DNA of 8,489 nt, from positions 1 to 8,489 of the forward strand of contig HF988061.1 of assembly GCA_000434635.1 (NCBI GenBank). Direction: 5' to 3'. This DNA is from Firmicutes bacterium CAG:110. Lineage in GTDB: Bacteria > Bacillota > Clostridia > Oscillospirales > Oscillospiraceae. The position numbers and the translations under genes were made by a program. Of this stretch, positions 1 to 5,567 are shown piece by piece. Below the pieces are notes generated by a model. That model saw only the letters and a list, made by a program, of their open reading frames with translations. It did not search any database and was not told the origin of the DNA. How positions within the stretch are numbered: the stretch's first letter is position 1; every line of letters begins with the position of its first letter.

Positions 1-24
1 TGTTGACGGTTTTCAGATAGACCC

Positions 25-40
25 TAATTGAGTTCAGTAT
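25..40 (-). repeat. Partial inverted copy of the 2547-2563 palindrome arm
   Basis: TAATTGAGTTCAGTAT here matches the reverse complement of 2547-2563 with a single missing G. Similarity stops at both edges, so only one arm of the larger palindromic unit is present. A 16-of-17 match could occur by chance in a window this size once indels are allowed, so a shared origin is likely but not certain. It sits just upstream of the SHOCT/recombinase cassette and, with the downstream copy, brackets that cassette in inverted orientation. Confidence 0.45.
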
Positions 41-65
41 AAGGCCGACAGCATGATGGGAAACA

Positions 66-94
66 GCGCTCATATGGTGTTACGAGGTGAGCGC
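66..94 (+). promoter_or_regulatory. Hairpin overlapping the ribosome binding site of the 58-aa ORF
   Basis: GCGCTCA (66-72) is perfectly complementary to TGAGCGC (88-94), giving a 7-bp stem with a 15-nt loop. The 3' arm shares bases with the GAGGTGA Shine-Dalgarno element (84-90) of the ORF starting at 97. If it forms in mRNA it would partly hide the binding site and could damp translation of the SHOCT-like protein and, by coupling, of the recombinase. This rests on the visible pairing only. Confidence 0.35.
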
Positions 95-96
95 AT

Positions 97-273
97 ATGG
101 ATGAGGTACAGAAGGATGTTTTGTGTGTTCTGCTGCAGGCGCTTCTGGACAGAGGCCTGATTTCGGGGGATGTTTGCGGCAGGGCGCGTGAGAAAGTTCT
201 CGGCACATTGGATTTGCCGCCCTTTTTCCGGAACGGAGAGGATGCTGATGGAAGTTCGGAAAATCCGTGCTGA
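97..273 (+). CDS. Small SHOCT-like protein upstream of the recombinase
   Basis: This 58-residue ORF begins at an ATG preceded by GAGGTGA (84-90) at 6-nt spacing. Residues 12-36 read LLQALLDRGLISGD... followed by a basic amphipathic helix (GRAREKVLG). This is the 'short helix, Gly-Leu-Ile-Ser/Thr turn, second helix' pattern of SHOCT domains, small oligomerisation modules. Small SHOCT proteins often sit just before large serine recombinases in Clostridia mobile elements; that is family knowledge, and their exact role is unclear. The remainder (PPFFRNGEDADGSS) looks like a flexible tail. No membrane segment or signal peptide is visible. The stop overlaps the original recombinase start (248) by 26 nt, which suggests translational coupling. 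It may be a recombinase accessory factor, but no function can be shown from sequence. Confidence 0.6.
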   Translation: MDEVQKDVLCVLLQALLDRGLISGDVCGRAREKVLGTLDLPPFFRNGEDADGSSENPC

Positions 274-349
274 AATGCGGAATGGCAGGTCGTTTTACGA
301 CATGCCACTTCGGGGGACATTTTATGCCCGGGCATGCCACTTCGGGTGA
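248..349 (+). pseudogene. Orphaned original N-terminus of the recombinase (frameshifted)
   Basis: The ATG at 248 has a good Shine-Dalgarno element (GGAGAGG, 235-241, 6-nt spacing). It encodes MEVRKIRAEMRNGRSFYDMP followed by LRGTFYAR, after which the frame is lost and ends at TGA 347-349. Residues 19-28 (MPLRGTFYAR) are a near copy of MPLRVTFYAR, the first residues of the intact frame from 334. The cause is a 32-bp tandem duplication (302-365): 32 is not a multiple of three. Removing one copy would join this 18-residue leader in frame to the recombinase and give about 555 residues. I infer that this is the ancestral start and that the present 33-residue product has no function, unless it serves to deliver ribosomes to the ATG at 334, which lies 13 nt before the stop. 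Confidence 0.7.
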
Positions 350-365
350 CATTTTATGCCCGGGT
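302..365 (+). repeat. 32-bp tandem duplication at the recombinase start
   Basis: Units 302-333 and 334-365 are adjacent and identical at 30 of 32 positions; they differ at G315/T347 and at the last base (C333/T365). The unit covers ATG-CCA-CTT and the first strand of the resolvase fold. The junction creates a perfect 12-bp palindrome, ATGCCCGGGCAT (324-335), and an overlapping GGCATGCC (331-338). The duplication puts the upstream start out of frame with the catalytic domain. Confidence 0.9.
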
Positions 366-1947
366 GTCCACAGATCAGGATGAACAGATCAATTCTCTGG
401 AAAATCAAGTGCAATATTATACGGAGTTGATTCAAAGCAGACCAAATTGGAGATTTGTACCGGGGTATGTGGATGAGGGCATTTCCGGCGGCTCTACGAA
501 GAAGCGGGACAATTTTAATCGCATGATCCGGGATGCAAAGGCGGGGATGTTTGATTTCATCATTACCAAGGAGATTTCCCGGTTTTCCAGATCGACTCTG
601 GACAGCATCCGATATACGCAGGAACTGCTGGATTACAATGTGGGTGTGTTTTTTCAGAACGACAATATCAACACACTGGACACGGACAGCGAGTTCCGGC
701 TGGTGATTATGGCGGGTGTTGCTCAGGATGAAATCCGGAAGCTGTCGGAACGGCTGAAATTTGGCTTTCGGCAGGCTATCAAGAACGGCCATGTGCTGGG
801 CAACGACAAGCTCTATGGCTACGATAAAAAGGACTGCGTTCTGACCGTCAATGAGGAGGAAGCGGAGATCGTCCGCATTATCTTTGATCTCTACGGAAAC
901 CAGCGTCTTGGAACCCGCACGATTTCCAAAAGGCTGATGGAGCTGGGCTACACCAGCCGGGAGGGGAACGCCTTTAATACCCTGACCATCCGGCATATTC
1001 TGGAAAATCCAAAATATAAGGGCTGGTACTGCGGAAATAAGAGCCAGAGTGTGGATTACCGGACAAAGCGGAATGTTTTGCTGGACGAAAGCGAGTGGGT
1101 GACGTACCCGGACCCATCTATACCGGCCATCGTTTCCGAAGAACTGTGGAATCGGGCCAACGCCCTGTACAGGAGAAGGAGAGAAGAAATGAAGTCACGC
1201 AGCAGCGGCCTCAGCTTTCACAATCGCTATCCCTACAGCACAAAAATCTATTGTGAGGAACACGGAACCACCTTTCACCGACAGGTGATTCAAACAAAAA
1301 ATGGGCAGCAGGAGGTATGGCAGTGCAAGGTTTACCGCAGCCACGGAAGGGCGGCCTGCTCGGCACCACAGATTCGCAGCAGTGACCTGGATTTTATCCT
1401 CAGCGACATTTTCAAGGAGTTGATTCGGGATAAGCAGAAAATTATCGATTCTCTGGTGACGGTGCTGACCAACATTCCCAAAGAAGTGGATTATGGCAAG
1501 CTCCGCTGTCAGGTGGAAAATGAGATGGATGATCTGGAGCGAAAGAAAAATCGGCTGCTGGATTTGAGCATTGCCGGTGCATTGACGGTAGAAGAATTCA
1601 AGGAGCGCAACGATGCCTTCAACGTCCAGATTCTGGAGTGCCGTGGAAAACTGACGGCCATCCGGCAGGAAGAAGAAAATCAGTCTTCTGAGGAACTGGA
1701 CATCCCGGCCATCCGGCAAGCGCTGGACGAGGCGTTGCGCTTCACCGGGGAAATCGATACGGCGCTGGTGGCGACGATTCTGGATAAGGTTGTTGTCAAG
1801 AAGGAAAGCACCAAGGATGCCATTCATCTCGACATTTTTCTGAAGCTGGGCAGCACATATGAGGCCGTCTATACACCGCTCAAGCACACCGCAGGCATCA
1901 CCAGTCTAAAAAATACTACGCACAAACCGCCGACCAGGAGGACTTGA
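334..1947 (+). CDS. Large serine recombinase, SpoIVCA-type, probable sigK-element excisionase
   Basis: This 537-residue protein is a site-specific DNA recombinase that cuts and rejoins attachment sites through a 5'-phosphoserine link. The N-terminal resolvase domain (about 3-150) has YARVSTDQDEQ with the predicted nucleophile Ser12, then DEGISGGS and an EISRFSRS motif. A recombinase domain follows (about 155-285), then a zinc-ribbon-like segment (Cys307, His310, Cys331, Cys342), a charged coiled coil (about 389-450) and a short C-terminal domain. Length is normal for large serine recombinases. The frame from 334 lacks a good Shine-Dalgarno element; the natural start at 248 is cut off by the tandem duplication, so expression now depends on reinitiation or weak initiation. 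The gene abuts the sigK 3' half and its last roughly 13 codons lie in sigK DNA read out of frame. The adjoining split sigK is the main reason to call it a skin-type recombinase. Confidence 0.88.
   Translation: MPLRVTFYARVSTDQDEQINSLENQVQYYTELIQSRPNWRFVPGYVDEGISGGSTKKRDNFNRMIRDAKAGMFDFIITKEISRFSRSTLDSIRYTQELLDYNVGVFFQNDNINTLDTDSEFRLVIMAGVAQDEIRKLSERLKFGFRQAIKNGHVLGNDKLYGYDKKDCVLTVNEEEAEIVRIIFDLYGNQRLGTRTISKRLMELGYTSREGNAFNTLTIRHILENPKYKGWYCGNKSQSVDYRTKRNVLLDESEWVTYPDPSIPAIVSEELWNRANALYRRRREEMKSRSSGLSFHNRYPYSTKIYCEEHGTTFHRQVIQTKNGQQEVWQCKVYRSHGRAACSAPQIRSSDLDFILSDIFKELIRDKQKIIDSLVTVLTNIPKEVDYGKLRCQVENEMDDLERKKNRLLDLSIAGALTVEEFKERNDAFNVQILECRGKLTAIRQEEENQSSEELDIPAIRQALDEALRFTGEIDTALVATILDKVVVKKESTKDAIHLDIFLKLGSTYEAVYTPLKHTAGITSLKNTTHKPPTRRT
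1899..1919 (+). other. Probable attachment-site junction between element and sigK
   Basis: The sigK frame keeps recognisable sigma-K residues from AAA-AAA-TAC-TAC (1908-1919, KKYY) onward. The preceding codons (CAC CAG TCT) no longer match the expected ...HIV before KK, although the CAC may be a shared base run. The crossover therefore most likely lies within about 1899-1919. No clear inverted symmetry is visible, so the exact core cannot be set without the other end of the element. Confidence 0.55.
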
Positions 1948-2399
1948 TTTCCATTGGGACGATTGGGCTGATCAAGGGGATCACGACATTCGATGCCAGC
2001 AAGGGGGCGAGACTTGCTACCTATGCTGCCCGGTGCGTAGAAAATGAGATACTGATGTATTTTCGGGGGCAGAAGAAGAGTGCGCAGGATGTTTCGCTGT
2101 CCGATTATATCGAGACCGGTACCGATGGGGCGGCGCTTTCTTTGATGGATGTGGTCAGCGAGGACGGCGATCTGCTGGAACAGGTGTCCTCCCGGGAGAG
2201 CGCGGAACAGCTGCATCGGGCGATTCGGTCTTGTTTGACGGAACAGGAGCGGGAGGTGGTCGTATTGAGGTATGGACTGAATGGAAAGCCGCCGAAGCGG
2301 CAGCGGGAGGTGGCGATCATTACGGGGATCAGCAGGAGTTATGTGTCCAGGATTGAGAAGCGGGCGCTGCAGAAGCTGCGGAAGGAGTTGGAAGAGTGA
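1908..2399 (+). CDS. sigK: 3' part of split sigma-K gene (SpoIIIC-equivalent half), no own start
   Basis: Sigma-K is the late mother-cell RNA polymerase sigma factor that drives spore coat and lysis genes. This open frame (163 codons plus stop) runs from the end of region 2.1 (KKYY) through region 2.2 (DLISIGTIGLIKG, residues 12-24) and regions 2.3/2.4 (GARLATYAARCVENEIL), then region 3 and a region 4.2 helix-turn-helix (QREVAIITGISRSYVSRIEK, 132-151). Recalled B. subtilis SigK is near-identical in several of these blocks (DLISIGTIGLIKG, LATYAARC.ENEIL, SRSYVSRIEKRAL). The N-terminal portion and any start codon are missing; the frame simply continues upstream into recombinase DNA. A TTG at 1944 could be mistaken for a start but lies inside region 2.2. 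No stop or frameshift is seen, which suggests the fragment is still under selection and is rejoined to a 5' half elsewhere. Alternative: a phage-borne 3' copy beside attP. Confidence 0.85.
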   Translation, partial: KKYYAQTADQEDLISIGTIGLIKGITTFDASKGARLATYAARCVENEILMYFRGQKKSAQDVSLSDYIETGTDGAALSLMDVVSEDGDLLEQVSSRESAEQLHRAIRSCLTEQEREVVVLRYGLNGKPPKRQREVAIITGISRSYVSRIEKRALQKLRKELEE

Positions 2400-2437
2400 G
2401 GGACGCTCTGGTTGAATTGCAAGGAGCTGACGGTGAG

Positions 2438-2489
2438 AGCATCCTCTCTGGACAAAGGGGGCAAAATAGGAGGATGCTGTGTGCTTTTT
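2438..2489 (+). terminator. Candidate sigK terminator
   Basis: AGCATCCTC (2438-2446) pairs perfectly with GAGGATGCT (2470-2478), a 9-bp stem with a 23-nt loop. A run of five T residues (2485-2489) follows six bases after the stem. It lies about 40 nt past the sigK stop, where a terminator is expected. The long loop and the offset T run make it weaker than a textbook terminator. Confidence 0.35.
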
Positions 2490-2546
2490 ACGCTTTGAAA
2501 CTGTGCGGGCGGGGAAGAATATCCGCTGCCCGGTCAGGGATGATTG

Positions 2547-2611
2547 ATACTGAACTCCAATTAAAATCTTTAGAAAAGATTTTAATTGCCCGAAGGGCAT
2601 GGAGTTCATAT
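2547..2611 (+). repeat. AT-rich palindromic unit folding as a three-way junction
   Basis: An outer stem, TGAACTCC (2551-2558) with GGAGTTCA (2601-2608), can extend three more pairs past a bulged C (ATA 2547-2549 with TAT 2609-2611). It encloses two hairpins: a perfect 13-bp stem (2559-2571 with 2575-2587, loop AGA) and a small GCCC-GAA-GGGC stem (2588-2598). Such compact closed units are typical of REP-like or MITE-like intergenic repeats and of the ends used by single-strand transposases. The strongly AT-rich stem stands out from the GC-rich surroundings. Family membership is not known to me. Confidence 0.6.
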
Positions 2612-2734
2612 GAGATTTGGAGATTTCTAAGGTATGCGGCGGGGCGGTAATTCGGTGGGTTGGTGGCCTGTGTGGGTTTTACGGAAGTGGTCGCGGGCGG
2701 CGGGTAGGGAGAAAGATTTTCAGGGATTTATCTG

Positions 2735-2761
2735 GTTGCACCTTCGGGTGCAACTTTTTTT
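2735..2761 (+). terminator. Intrinsic terminator with UUCG loop upstream of the terminase genes
   Basis: GTTGCACC (2735-2742) and GGTGCAAC (2747-2754) form a perfect 8-bp stem around a TTCG tetraloop, followed at once by seven T residues (2755-2761). This is a textbook rho-independent terminator on the + strand. It ends only 33 nt before the first phage gene, so it either insulates the late operon from sigK transcription or acts as an attenuation point within a long leader. Confidence 0.88.
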
Positions 2762-2794
2762 GCCTTCTTGGGTTTGGATGAAAGGGAGGTTACT

Positions 2795-3118
2795 ATGGAA
2801 CGCAAAAGCGTGGAAAGGGAACTGAAGCAGCGAATCCAGACGGGGAAAATCCGGAGGGAGGATGTGACGCGGCGGCTGGCGGAACTGGCGTTCGGGAAAG
2901 CCAACGACTGCGTGCGGCTGGCGCTGGAGGATGAGCCGAGGCTGGACAAGTTGGACCTGAGTTTGCTCAGCGAGGTCAAGCGCAACGACAAGGGGACGGT
3001 GGAGATCAAGCTCATTGACCGGTTACAGGCGCTGGAACAGCTGGCGACGGTGGCGGACGGGGAGCAGACGGACATGGACGATTTCCTGAAGGCTTTGCAG
3101 GGCGGCGGGGAAGAATGA
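2795..3118 (+). CDS. Phage terminase small subunit (putative)
   Basis: The product has 107 residues. The small terminase subunit recognises phage DNA and hands it to the large subunit for cutting and packaging. Assignment rests mainly on position directly before the large subunit, on size, and on the pattern of clostridial phage small subunits: a basic helical N-terminus (residues 1-50, with REDVTRRLAELAFGKAND) followed by a charged region and a helix, VEIKLIDRLQALEQL (69-83), near the C-terminus. The ATG at 2795 is chosen over an upstream TTG (2768) because GGGAGGT (2784-2790) lies 4 nt before it. Its stop overlaps the next start (ATGA at 3115), so the two are translationally coupled. Sequence divergence of this family keeps confidence moderate. 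Confidence 0.68.
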   Translation: MERKSVERELKQRIQTGKIRREDVTRRLAELAFGKANDCVRLALEDEPRLDKLDLSLLSEVKRNDKGTVEIKLIDRLQALEQLATVADGEQTDMDDFLKALQGGGEE

Positions 3119-4359
3119 CGGCATTTTCGCCAAAGCAGCGGACGGTACTGAGCTGGTGGGTGCCGGGGAGTCCCAACCGGGACAGGGAGGCCATCGTGTG
3201 CGACGGGGCGGTCCGCTCCGGGAAGACACTGGCTATGGGGCTGAGCTTCTTCCTGTGGGCCATGAGCTGCTTTAGCGGCCAGAAGTTCGGCGTCTGCGGC
3301 AAGACGATCGCGTCTCTGCGGAGAAATGTGTTGTCCGAGATTTTGCCGAAGCTGGAAGCGCTGGGGGCGAAATGGAAGGAAAAGCGGACGGATAACCTGC
3401 TGACTGTAAAATTCCGGGGGCGGGAAAACCAGTTCTACGTCTTCGGCGGGCGGGACGAAAGCTCCGCAAGCCTGATTCAGGGTATCACCTTTGCCGGGGT
3501 GCTGCTGGACGAGGTGGCGCTGATGCCACGCAGCTTTGTGGAACAGGCCTGCGCCCGATGCTCCGTCGCCGGGAGCCGGTTATGGTTCAACTGCAACCCT
3601 GCCGGGCCGGGGCATTGGTTTTACCGGACGTGGATTCTGGAGGCGGAGAAGCGGAACTGTCTGCGGCTCCACTTTACCATGGAGGACAACCCCTCCCTGA
3701 CGCCTGAGATCCGGCAGCGGTATCAGAAGCTGTACACAGGGGTGTTCTACCGGCGGTTTATTCTCGGGCAGTGGGCGCAGGCGGAAGGTCGGGTTTACGA
3801 CTTTTTCTCGCCGGAAATGGTGGGGAAAGCGCCGGAAAGCTGCGAAAAGTGGTACATATCCTGCGACTACGGGACGGTGAATCCTACGTCCATGGGGCTG
3901 TGGGGGCTGCGGGGCGGGGTCTGGTACCGGGTGAAGGAGTTTTACTTCAACTCCCGGGAGGCCCGGCGGCAGATGACCGACGAGGAATACGCCCGGGCGC
4001 TGGAGGGACTTGCCGGGGAACGGCGGATCACGGCGGTGATCGTTGACCCCTCGGCGGCCAGCTTCATTGAGGTTCTGCGGCGGAAGGGGTGGCGGGTGCG
4101 CAAGGCGGAAAACGATGTTCTCAGCGGTATCCGGCTGACCTCCGATCTGCTGAAGGCCGGGAAGATCGTGATCTGCGAGGGGTGCGCGGACTGCCTGCGG
4201 GAGATGGACGAGTACGTCTGGGATTTATCCGGCGGAGGGAAGGACAAGGTGCGCAAGGAGCACGACCACGCCATGGACGACATGCGGTACTTCGCCGCCA
4301 CGGTTCTGGGGGAGCGGCAGGAGGGAGTTTCCGCGTGGGCGGTGGAGAGAAGGCGCTGA
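3115..4359 (+). CDS. Phage terminase large subunit (PBSX-like)
   Basis: This 414-residue packaging motor and nuclease pumps DNA into proheads and cleaves concatemers. The N-terminal ATPase has a Walker A motif GAVRSGKT (31-38), a Walker B motif with its catalytic acid (VLLDE, 129-133) and a coupling motif WFNCNP (157-162). The C-terminal RNase H-like nuclease shows the expected metal-binding acids in SCDYG (Asp251), IVDPS (Asp311) and HDHAMDDMRY (383-392). Length and motif order are those of Terminase_3/PBSX XtmB-type proteins, and all key residues are present, so the gene looks functional. It starts in a 4-nt overlap with the small subunit and has no Shine-Dalgarno element of its own. A 42-nt gap separates it from the portal gene. 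Confidence 0.95.
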   Translation: MTAFSPKQRTVLSWWVPGSPNRDREAIVCDGAVRSGKTLAMGLSFFLWAMSCFSGQKFGVCGKTIASLRRNVLSEILPKLEALGAKWKEKRTDNLLTVKFRGRENQFYVFGGRDESSASLIQGITFAGVLLDEVALMPRSFVEQACARCSVAGSRLWFNCNPAGPGHWFYRTWILEAEKRNCLRLHFTMEDNPSLTPEIRQRYQKLYTGVFYRRFILGQWAQAEGRVYDFFSPEMVGKAPESCEKWYISCDYGTVNPTSMGLWGLRGGVWYRVKEFYFNSREARRQMTDEEYARALEGLAGERRITAVIVDPSAASFIEVLRRKGWRVRKAENDVLSGIRLTSDLLKAGKIVICEGCADCLREMDEYVWDLSGGGKDKVRKEHDHAMDDMRYFAATVLGERQEGVSAWAVERRR

Positions 4360-4401
4360 CGGGGGACGTCAGGGTAATATTTGCTTGAAGGGAGCGATTT
4401 T

Positions 4402-5553
4402 TTGAAACGAAAGCAGAAGGAAACCGGAGGCGTTGCGGCGGTGTGCCAGCTTCGCACCGGGAACACCCACCCCTTTGGGGTGATGAAGGGGTTTACGCCT
4501 CTGGGCGCCGGGGAGGAGCGGATTTACCGGGAGATGCGGGAAGCCATTCCGGTGCTGGATGCCGCGGTCGCGAAAATGGTGCGGCTGTGCGGCGGGTTTG
4601 AGGTCCGGTGCCGGGACCGTGAGGCACAGCACCGGCTCAATGGTTTTTTGCAGATGATGCCCTGCGGCCGGGGGCAGATGGGAATCGAAAGCTTTTTGAG
4701 CGGGTATCTGGACAGCCTGCTGACCTATGGCCGGGCGGTGGGCGAGCTGGTGGTCGTCGGGGGAAAACTGCGGGCGGTATGTTGGGGAGACGTGACGGCG
4801 CTGGAAGCGCAGGAGGGGGAAAATCCTCTGGAAACGGTGCTGTGGGGCACCGATGAGCATGGCCTGCTGCGGCCGCTCCCTTATCAGCAGCTCCTGTTGT
4901 TTACCACGATGAATCCCGAGCCGGCACACCCTTATGGAGTGAGCATGTTCCGGGGGATGCCGTTCCTCGCGGACATTCTTCTGAAAATTTACAACACCAT
5001 CGGCGTTAACTGGGAACGCGCCGGGAACATCCGTTACAGCGTCATCTGCAAGGGCGGCGAAAACCTTGACCCGGTGACGGCGCAGGAGCGGGGGAAAGCC
5101 GTGGCGGCGGAATGGAGCCGGGCCATGGAGGACAACAAGAACGGCACGGTGCGGGATTTCGTGGCTGTGGGGGATGTGGAGATCAAGGTCATCGGCGGGG
5201 AAGCGCCGATATTGGATTCCGAGACCCCGGTGCGGCAGATCCTGGAGCAGCTGGTGGCAAAAACCGGGCTGCCGCCCTTTTTGCTGGGGCTGAACTGGAG
5301 CACCACCGAGCGGATGAGTACCCAGCAGGCGGATCTGCTGACCTCGGAGCTGTGGGCGCTGCGGCGGACGGTGGAGCCTGCCATGCGGAAGATCTGTCAG
5401 ACCTATCTTGCGCTGGAAGGGCTGGACAACCGGGTGGAGATCGAGTGGGACGACATCAGCTTGCAGGATATCACGCAGGAGGCGCAGGCGGCGCTTTACC
5501 GGGCGCAGGCGGAAAAGTGTCTGGCGGATGCGTCCCAAAATGAAAATTCTTGA
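4402..5553 (+). CDS. Phage portal protein
   Basis: The product has 383 residues. The portal is the dodecameric ring at one capsid vertex through which DNA enters and to which the connector and tail attach. Features typical of the family are the central NPEPAHPYGVSMFRGMPF stretch (about 172-188), the stem/crown segment PVRQILEQLVAKTG, and LPPFLLGLNWSTTERMSTQ (from residue 290), close to a strongly conserved element in PBSX-type portals. A C-terminal helical tail follows (EAQAALYRAQAEKCLAD). TTG 4402 is the preferred start: GAAGGGAG (4387-4394) lies 7 nt upstream, whereas the in-frame TTG at 4381 has no such site. It is slightly shorter than many portals but shows no break. The prohead protease gene begins 14 nt after its stop. 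Confidence 0.9.
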   Translation: MKRKQKETGGVAAVCQLRTGNTHPFGVMKGFTPLGAGEERIYREMREAIPVLDAAVAKMVRLCGGFEVRCRDREAQHRLNGFLQMMPCGRGQMGIESFLSGYLDSLLTYGRAVGELVVVGGKLRAVCWGDVTALEAQEGENPLETVLWGTDEHGLLRPLPYQQLLLFTTMNPEPAHPYGVSMFRGMPFLADILLKIYNTIGVNWERAGNIRYSVICKGGENLDPVTAQERGKAVAAEWSRAMEDNKNGTVRDFVAVGDVEIKVIGGEAPILDSETPVRQILEQLVAKTGLPPFLLGLNWSTTERMSTQQADLLTSELWALRRTVEPAMRKICQTYLALEGLDNRVEIEWDDISLQDITQEAQAALYRAQAEKCLADASQNENS

Positions 5554-5567
5554 ATGGAGGAACCGGC

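Larger units (their letters stand above)
2400..2794. other. Non-coding region between sigK and the phage operon
   Basis: I see no convincing gene in these 395 bases. The short open frames that cross it run through structured repeats, lack recognisable domains and have no good ribosome binding sites. It holds a candidate terminator for sigK (2438-2489), a palindromic repeat (2547-2611), a G-rich unstructured stretch (about 2630-2710) and an intrinsic terminator (2735-2761). No clear sigma-A promoter for the phage operon could be picked out. Confidence 0.6.

Noticed and set aside
3..43. Possible promoter using TTGACG (3-8) and TATAAG (38-43)
   Set aside because: The spacing of 29 bases is far from 17, and no better -10 box lies at the right distance.
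302..365. Short repeat considered as the start of a CRISPR or minisatellite
   Set aside because: Only two directly adjacent units without spacers; it is a simple tandem duplication within a coding start.
1944..2399. A stand-alone sigma-factor-like gene starting at TTG 1944
   Set aside because: The TTG is a leucine codon inside conserved region 2.2; the sigma-K-like frame continues upstream to 1908, so this is a gene fragment, not a short independent gene.
2559..2587. AT-rich 13-bp hairpin as an intrinsic terminator
   Set aside because: The stem is almost all A/T and is followed by GCCC rather than a T run; it fits better as part of the palindromic repeat.
2396..2825. Two + strand open frames (2396-2650 and 2634-2825) between sigK and the terminase
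   Set aside because: They run through hairpins, the palindromic repeat and a terminator, overlap each other, have poor starts and show no recognisable protein features.
4369..5538. A 389-residue open frame on the - strand opposite the portal gene
   Set aside because: It is rich in Pro, Arg, His and Gln, as expected from the antisense of G-ending codons, and has no domain; the + strand portal explains the region.
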